Source of the DNA: an uncultured Collinsella sp.
GTDB taxonomy: Bacteria; Actinomycetota; Coriobacteriia; Coriobacteriales; Coriobacteriaceae
Assembly (NCBI GenBank): GCA_937926755.1
Contig: CALBBA010000234.1
Span: 1-9,601 of the forward strand
Length of the DNA: 9,601 nt
Direction: 5' to 3'
The translations under genes and the position numbers were made by a program. The notes under the pieces were generated by a model. That model was given only the letters and a program-made list of their open reading frames with translations, ran no database searches and had not been told where the DNA came from. Below are positions 6,369 through 9,601 of this stretch, piece by piece. Position 1 is the stretch's first letter. Each line of letters begins with the position of its first letter.

Positions 6369-6799
6369 TGGCACTAGCAAGAACCGCGGAAGAAGCGCTG
6401 TCGAGGCTCAAGGGATCGACAGACAAGGATGACCAAGATCTTTTCTCCATAATGGAAGGAACGGGGGAATTTTACGCGGCTACCCGCATAGAAGTCCCCG
6501 ACCTCACGGAGAGAGATTGGGCAATCCTGCGAGACGTGCCGCCCAGCAGTCTTGAAACGAAACTGCTGATGCGGTGTGCACGATGGATGCACTGGCACTC
6601 CAAATATAGCACCCCGGAGTGGGTGCCATTAATTCTCGCGTGGGATTTATCTAAAGAAAACTATCCCCCCGTGGTGTGGGATAGGGAATATTATGAAGCC
6701 ACGATACAAACATGGCTTTTGAAGGAAATGGGCGGGGCTGAAAGAAACGATCTGTCAAAAGCCGCAAGCTGCTTTTGCGGTTCTACGGAGATGGTTTAA
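6350..6799 (+). CDS. Hypothetical protein, 149 aa
   Basis: I recognise no family. The protein is soluble and slightly acidic, with many tryptophans (W64-type pattern: RDWAIL, RWMHWHSKYSTPEW, AWDLSKENYPPVVWDREYY, IQTWLLKEMGG) and a C-terminal CFCG pair of cysteines. The N-terminus is a short helix (LARTAEEALSRLKG). Base composition is less GC-rich than in the flanking genes, which suggests a separate origin. An AAGGAGGA ribosome site at 6338-6345 fixes the ATG at 6350. It lies third in the operon driven from 4731. Function unknown. Confidence 0.7.
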   Translation: MHIDQLMALARTAEEALSRLKGSTDKDDQDLFSIMEGTGEFYAATRIEVPDLTERDWAILRDVPPSSLETKLLMRCARWMHWHSKYSTPEWVPLILAWDLSKENYPPVVWDREYYEATIQTWLLKEMGGAERNDLSKAASCFCGSTEMV

Positions 6800-6819
6800 A
6801 AGCCGAGACTACTGCTGAA

Positions 6820-6858
6820 ACGCGGGGGCAATCCCCGCGTCTGCCCGTAAGGCGGGCA
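6820..6858 (+). promoter_or_regulatory. Two tandem hairpins in the leader of the next ORFs
   Basis: ACGCGGGG (6820-6827) pairs with CCCCGCGT (6833-6840), and TGCCCG (6842-6847) with CGGGCA (6853-6858), each with a 5-base loop and only one base between the two stems. Neither has a T run, so they are not terminators. They lie just before the AAGGAGGA ribosome site (6865-6872) and could protect the downstream message or slow polymerase. Function is not shown. Confidence 0.5.
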
Positions 6859-6878
6859 CGATAGAAGGAGGACAAAAA

Positions 6879-7115
6879 ATGCTTAATAAAGTCTTTTACA
6901 AGGAGCACATCAGGGAAGTGGCGCTCATACGCTGCACGGGCGAAACCGCCCGCGCGGCCCTGATCATGGAGGGGTTAACGCCCTCCAGGAGGTCGACGCA
7001 TGACCCCCAATTTTGTCGGCGCTGCCGAAGCGGCAAGCGCCCCCACCCTGACGCTGAAAAAATCGTTCATCGCCAAATCGGCTGTCCTGCAAGCTGTAAT
7101 CATCACGCACAGTAA
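6879..7115 (+). CDS. Small ORF, 78 aa, possible leader or overlapping gene
   Basis: An excellent ribosome site precedes the ATG, and the first 40 codons (starting MLNKVFYKEHIREVALIRC, then GETARAALIMEGL) look like ordinary coding sequence not shared with another gene. The rest overlaps the next ORF by 116 bases in a different frame and reads as basic and cysteine-containing (FCRRC, then CPASC with HH), which may be only a shadow. It could be a translated leader that opens the ribosome site of the next gene, a gene whose true end has been lost by a frameshift, or a real overlapping gene. I recognise no family. Confidence 0.45.
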   Translation: MLNKVFYKEHIREVALIRCTGETARAALIMEGLTPSRRSTHDPQFCRRCRSGKRPHPDAEKIVHRQIGCPASCNHHAQ

Positions 7116-7419
7116 GGATCTGACGTGGAAATCCCTCGACGAACTCAGCGAAAACTGCGATTACGCCACTCCCGAAGGCCGCGCTGAGCACGCCAAAAAG
7201 CAAAAAGTCCTGTACATGGAAATGGAACGCCACGACGCGCAGCTCGACGTTCTGGCGAGAATCCTGGATAAAGCCGGCGGCAGCTATCTTGAATCAGCCG
7301 CCAGGCGGATACTGGAGCAGTGCGGCGGCTTCGAGAACTTCTGCCGGACGAAAGGCCTCGACGCGAACGGGACTGACCTCCTCGACGAGTACATCGAGAC
7401 GGAGTACTCGCTGCTATAA
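7000..7419 (+). CDS. Hypothetical small acidic protein, 139 aa
   Basis: The ATG at 7000 has AGGAGG at 6987-6992. The protein is soluble, acidic at the C-terminus (DLLDEYIETEYSLL), and mostly helical, with a region KKQKVLYMEMERHDAQLDVL that could pair as a coiled coil. No family is recognised. It is the last gene of the operon and ends on a TAA-TAA pair 24 bases before a terminator. The upstream small ORF runs into it, so translation may be coupled. Position, size and acidity are compatible with a phage inhibitor protein, but nothing specific shows this. Confidence 0.65.
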   Translation: MTPNFVGAAEAASAPTLTLKKSFIAKSAVLQAVIITHSKDLTWKSLDELSENCDYATPEGRAEHAKKQKVLYMEMERHDAQLDVLARILDKAGGSYLESAARRILEQCGGFENFCRTKGLDANGTDLLDEYIETEYSLL

Positions 7420-7445
7420 TAAAAAACGCACCTTGCCCGAAGACG

Positions 7446-7485
7446 AATCAAGCCCTGCCTGAAAAACAGGGGGGCTTGATTTTTT
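7446..7485 (+). terminator. Rho-independent terminator of the accessory operon
   Basis: AATCAAGCCC (7446-7455) is perfectly complementary to GGGCTTGATT (7472-7481), with an inner CCTG/CAGG pairing around an A-rich loop, and a T tract runs to 7485. It lies 27 bases after the stop of the 139-aa gene. Its 3' arm also supplies the -35 element of the next promoter. Confidence 0.9.
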
Positions 7486-7504
7486 AAAAGACGCATAGTA
7501 TATT
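7476..7504 (+). promoter_or_regulatory. Promoter-like sequence of the small RNA / mini-array
   Basis: TTGATT (7476-7481) and TATATT (7499-7504) are separated by 17 bases; the matches to the sigma70 hexamers are 4 of 6 and 5 of 6. Transcription would begin near G7511, exactly at the foot of a perfect hairpin. The -35 lies in the 3' arm of the preceding terminator. Confidence 0.55.
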
Positions 7505-7547
7505 TATCTTGGTCGCCATCCAGAAAAGGATGGCGCTCGCGCATCGC

Positions 7548-7637
7548 CAGAACCCCGCCCTACGCGGGGATGGGCCTAGTGCCTTAATCAGCACCGGGAC
7601 GAGTACACCAGAACCCCGCTTTACGCGGGGATGGACC
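7548..7637 (+). CRISPR. Type I-E-like repeat-spacer-repeat (single 32-nt spacer), no cas genes
   Basis: Two 29-nt copies (7548-7576 and 7609-7637) differ at only three positions and enclose 32 nt, giving the 61-nt period typical of type I-E arrays. Each copy has the I-E core CCCCGC, a short loop, and GCGGGGATGG, followed by two cytosines, close to the repeats of many I-E systems. The second copy has CC changed to TT in the loop and one G changed to A, as degenerate terminal repeats often do. No cas gene is present and two copies cannot prove an array. Solitary mini-arrays in phages are known, but this could equally be a duplicated RNA hairpin. Confidence 0.4.
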
Positions 7638-7668
7638 CAGTGTTTTAGTCGAACGATGCGCGAAAAAA

Positions 7669-7706
7669 GGCCTCTCCGTGACGAAAGTCGCAGAGAGGCC
7701 GTTTTT
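7669..7706. terminator. Bidirectional intrinsic terminator between convergent transcripts
   Basis: GGCCTCTC (7669-7676) pairs with GAGAGGCC (7693-7700). After one mismatch, GTGAC pairs with GTCGC around a GAAA tetraloop. On the plus strand GTTTTT follows, and on the minus strand a run of six T follows, so it can stop the small RNA from the left and the minus-strand gene from the right. Confidence 0.93.
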
Positions 7707-7714
7707 ATCGCTTA

Positions 7715-8263
7715 TTACATCATGCCGAGATAGCCTGCCGGCGTGCCCGCGCGGCACAGTTCCTTGACGGGCAGGCGGTACATTTCGTCGATCCAGCTCG
7801 AGTAGCGCTCCCCGTAGTCCGGAATCCCCAGGGCGGCGCTGGAGGCGCTGTACATCGAGCGCATAAACTTCATTGAAACGTTGCCCACTCGCTGCGCCTT
7901 GATGATGTCCGTTATCGTGTTGACCAGCACGACATGGAGCAGGTTCGACCTCGTCAGCGCCAGCAGCCGCGCTTCGCGCTCCTCGAGAGGGTAGCGCGTG
8001 ATGTCGAAGGTGAAATCGAAGTCAAGCACGTCCCGGACGCTGAGAAGCCCCATCCAAAAGCTTTCCGTGTCGTCCGTGACGTAGCTCATGTCCAGCCGCC
8101 CGCTTTTGACGGCCGCCACTTCTTCTTCGCTCGGGCCGGGCAGCCCGAGGAGCAGCATCAGCCCGCCGTCGCGGTCCTGCACCAGCACGGCCCCTTCGAT
8201 TAAATTGCCGCGAAGCTGCGGCGGCAGAGGCTCGCCCACCTTGAGCAGCATAAAGTCATCCAT
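7715..8263 (-). CDS. Hypothetical protein, 182 aa
   Basis: I recognise no family. The protein is soluble and of mixed charge, with a run of small and hydrophobic residues (GGLMLLLGLPGPSEEE), an acidic-aromatic middle (SYVTDDTESFWMGLL, DFDFTFDITRYPLEEREARLL) and a helical C-terminal half with several Met residues. The longest frame starts at 8407, but that upstream part runs through a hairpin. I choose ATG 8263 because AGAAGGG lies 9 bases before it; ATG 8272 is directly next to that site. It ends in tandem TAA codons at the bidirectional terminator. It is the last gene of a minus-strand cluster. It may be cellular DNA flanking the phage or phage cargo. Confidence 0.65.
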   Translation of the reverse strand: MDDFMLLKVGEPLPPQLRGNLIEGAVLVQDRDGGLMLLLGLPGPSEEEVAAVKSGRLDMSYVTDDTESFWMGLLSVRDVLDFDFTFDITRYPLEEREARLLALTRSNLLHVVLVNTITDIIKAQRVGNVSMKFMRSMYSASSAALGIPDYGERYSSWIDEMYRLPVKELCRAGTPAGYLGMM

Positions 8264-8286
8264 GACAACCATCCCTTCTTTTTTCG

Positions 8287-8329
8287 ACAATCGATCCGGC
8301 CTTCCATGCGTGGAGGCCGGATCGATTGT
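8287..8329 (-). repeat. Long near-perfect hairpin in the leader of the 182-aa gene
   Basis: The two arms (8287-8306 and 8311-8329) are complementary over 19 bp with a single unpaired T and a TGCG loop; the core is CAATCGATCCGGCC. In the direction of the minus-strand genes it is followed by CGAAAAAAGAAGGG, so it has no T run and is not a terminator. It lies between two genes and 10-15 bases before a ribosome site. It could be a message-stabilising or RNase III site, a binding site, or the trace of a small palindromic mobile repeat. Confidence 0.8.
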
Positions 8330-8364
8330 ACCTTGTGCCAAGACGCCTTGTCCAGCCCCGCCGT

Positions 8365-8829
8365 CTAGTACCTGGCGGTGATGCTGTCCGTGCGGTCGCG
8401 GAAGCACATCAGCTTGCCGGCGTCAACGGCCACGGCGAATACCTCGCTGCGGCAGAGAAAGGCCGGAGTCCCGTCCAGCAGGACCGGCGCGTCGAAGCGC
8501 GTCAAGAGCCACAGTTCGCTGCGGCGGTTGCGCGCCAGCGCGAACTTTCCGGCGACAGGCAGATGCTCTTTCGCGACCGGACACAGCAGATGCGGGCAGG
8601 ATTCACGCATGACCTCGACAAAATTCGAGAAATACTGCTCGAAGACGCGATCCACCTTCATCCTCACCCCATCGACTTCCACCGTGCAGCGCTTCTTCCA
8701 TGCGTAGGCGTCCACGCCCACGAGAGTGCCCGCGCGCCCCTTCCCGTCATCGCAAAGGACGGTGCAAGGCGCCCCGTCCTCCATGAAAAAAGCCTGCCAG
8801 TACTGACCGTCGTTCCTAGCCCACTCCAT
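8365..8829 (-). CDS. Hypothetical protein, 154 aa
   Basis: No family is recognised. The protein is soluble, with several cysteines (CTVLCDDG, ESCPHLLCPVAKEHL, FLCRSE) and beta-rich text with alternating hydrophobic residues (GRAGTLVGVDAYAW, CTVEVDGVRMKVD), which suggests a small barrel-like N-terminal half. The ATG at 8829 has GAAAGGGGG upstream and the gene begins 15 bases after the ankyrin gene stop, so the two are probably one transcript. Function unknown. Confidence 0.65.
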   Translation of the reverse strand: MEWARNDGQYWQAFFMEDGAPCTVLCDDGKGRAGTLVGVDAYAWKKRCTVEVDGVRMKVDRVFEQYFSNFVEVMRESCPHLLCPVAKEHLPVAGKFALARNRRSELWLLTRFDAPVLLDGTPAFLCRSEVFAVAVDAGKLMCFRDRTDSITARY

Positions 8830-8844
8830 CGTGCGGCCCCCTTT

Positions 8845-9600
8845 CTAGTCCTGTTCCCGGAAGTGGGGATCCGCGCGCTCGCGGATCTCGGCTTCCAGCG
8901 CCTCGGCGATCTTCGCCTCGCCCTTGCGGCGCGCGTACGCCGCGGCCGTCACGCCGCGCGGGTTGCAGACGTCCGGCGCGCAGGCGCCTTTGAGGAGCCG
9001 GACCAGCTCAGGGTCGCCCGTGTCAATCGCCGCGAAGAGGAACGGCGTGCCGTAGCGGTCGACTAGCGAGTACTCGCCGTGGGCGAAGCTGAATGCCATG
9101 GCCAGGTCGCGCAGCGTTTCGCGCCCGACGGCGCGGTCTTCCTCGCTGTCCGCCTGGTGCGCGCGGGACAGCGCCTTCCAGGCGACCGTCCGCCCTTCGC
9201 TGTCGCGGGCTTCCTCGTCCAGCCCGTGACGGCGGCTGGAAAGCACCGCTGCGTGGGCAAAGGGGAAGGTGCACCCGGCAGTCAGATGCCCGGGCAGTAC
9301 CTGTAAAATACCCTTGGCGGGGCGCACATCCCGGCTCATGCTCACGGCATAGCCCTTGTCGGCAAGGTCGCGGGTCAAAGCGGCTGCGCCCTTGGGCGTA
9401 CCGGCAAACAGAGTGACGGCGTAGCCTTGGGCGATGAGCGGGTCTAAGTCCTCCCGCAGGGAGGCAAGGTCGCCGTTCCAGTTGGGGGCGGCAAAGGCCT
9501 CGGCGTTGATGAGGTCTTTCAGCTTGAACTCGTTCATCCCGCGCAGAAAGTTCTCGCACAGCAGGGTACCGCTGCTCTGGGCGGCAATGACAAGATCGTC
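8845..9600 (-). CDS. Chimeric ORF: Mfd fragment joined in frame to an ankyrin-repeat protein
   Basis: The frame is open to the right edge; the ATG at 9537 is internal. From 9600 to about 9230 it reads as a central part of transcription-repair coupling factor Mfd from a Clostridia-like bacterium: VIAAQSSGTLLCENFLRG, LIAQGYAVTLFAGTPKGA, RPAKGILQVLPGHLTAGCTF and FPFAHAAVLSSRR, which match the segment that precedes the RNA-polymerase-interacting domain. The remaining 125 or so residues (ARDSEGRTVAWKAL, DRYGTPFLFAAIDTGDPELV and NPRGVTAAAYARRKGEAKI) are ankyrin repeats, a protein-binding fold never found at that place in Mfd. The join is in a short GLDEEA stretch that fits both. A misassembled contig end is the likely cause. 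The ankyrin part continues as one cluster with the two genes downstream. Confidence 0.75.
   Translation of the reverse strand, partial: DDLVIAAQSSGTLLCENFLRGMNEFKLKDLINAEAFAAPNWNGDLASLREDLDPLIAQGYAVTLFAGTPKGAAALTRDLADKGYAVSMSRDVRPAKGILQVLPGHLTAGCTFPFAHAAVLSSRRHGLDEEARDSEGRTVAWKALSRAHQADSEEDRAVGRETLRDLAMAFSFAHGEYSLVDRYGTPFLFAAIDTGDPELVRLLKGACAPDVCNPRGVTAAAYARRKGEAKIAEALEAEIRERADPHFREQD
9207..9235 (-). other. Chimera junction between mfd and ankyrin gene
   Basis: Upstream residues fit Mfd (AAVLSSRR) and downstream residues fit an ankyrin repeat (EARDSEGRT); HGLDEEA could belong to either. As at the left end, a shared word of about 20 bases is the probable bridge. The exact base cannot be fixed here. 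Confidence 0.6.
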
Positions 9601-9601
9601 C

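Larger units (their letters stand above)
7511..7706 (+). ncRNA. Candidate structured small RNA with duplicated hairpin module
   Basis: About 196 nt from the predicted start to the terminator, with no good coding frame. Elements in order are a 5' hairpin (CGCCATCC 7514-7521 with GGATGGCG 7528-7535); a 10-bp closing helix formed by TCGCGCATCG (7537-7546) and CGATGCGCGA (7654-7663); inside it two near-identical hairpins, CCCCGC with GCGGGG and a 5-base loop, 61 bases apart, each followed by ATGG; and finally the terminator hairpin with a GAAA tetraloop. GGATGG occurs three times (7528, 7568, 7629). The promoter-to-terminator architecture argues for an independent transcript. No known RNA family is recognised. 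The alternative is a mini-CRISPR (next entry), and the two readings are not exclusive. A protein-binding or CsrA-sponge role is speculation. Confidence 0.5.

Noticed and set aside
7509..7733. 74-aa frame across the RNA-like element
   Set aside because: It has no ribosome site and translates the duplicated hairpins and the terminator; the RNA structure explains the sequence better.
8326..9066. 246-aa plus-strand frame
   Set aside because: It is Arg/Ala/Val-rich, has no ribosome site, and lies opposite two minus-strand genes that have good starts.

Overview
The window is about 60% GC and reads as the late end of a tailed-phage genome, most likely a prophage of a Gram-negative-type (diderm) gut bacterium. 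The P2-type tail module (tail protein I, collar-type fibre, fibre assembly protein), the zinc peptidase endolysin and the nested spanin-like pair support this, because spanins only make sense with an outer membrane. A Synergistota- or Desulfovibrio-like host would fit, but that is inference. Both ends are foreign. Bases 1 to about 509 encode the C-terminal half of an actinobacterial (Bifidobacterium-like) phosphoenolpyruvate carboxylase. Bases about 9230 to 9601 (minus strand) encode part of a Clostridia-like transcription-repair coupling factor Mfd. Each is fused in frame to an unrelated gene across a short stretch that fits both proteins, so the most economical reading is a gut-metagenome contig with misassembled ends.

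Layout. (1) 3-3190, plus strand: truncated tail protein I, a long tail fibre with an internal duplication, and a DUF4376-like fibre assembly protein. (2) 3202-4565, plus strand: lysis cassette of peptidase M15 endolysin, holin, inner-membrane spanin-like protein, and a small exported protein whose start lies inside the spanin gene. A strong intrinsic terminator follows at 4568-4612. (3) 4731-7485, plus strand: a separately promoted accessory ('moron') operon. It has a fully consensus sigma70 promoter, an excisionase-like HTH protein, a leader with two interlocking inverted repeats, a 362-aa protein, a 149-aa protein, two overlapping small ORFs, and a terminator.

(4) 7476-7706: a compact element with its own promoter-like sequence, a 5' hairpin, a 10-bp closing helix, two 29-nt repeats separated by 32 nt, and a bidirectional terminator. 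The repeats resemble type I-E CRISPR repeats. The element is therefore either a structured small RNA with a duplicated hairpin or a phage-borne single-spacer mini-CRISPR. (5) 7715-9600, minus strand: an ankyrin-repeat protein (fused to the Mfd fragment) and two unrecognised proteins, with a long near-perfect hairpin just before the last gene.

Regions 1 and 2 would build the tail tip and lyse the cell late in infection. Region 3 has its own promoter and sits after the lysis terminator, the usual place for genes expressed from the prophage state, such as exclusion or anti-defence genes. No protein in regions 3 or 5 is recognised well enough to name a function, and the RNA-like element in region 4 is the most unusual object here.
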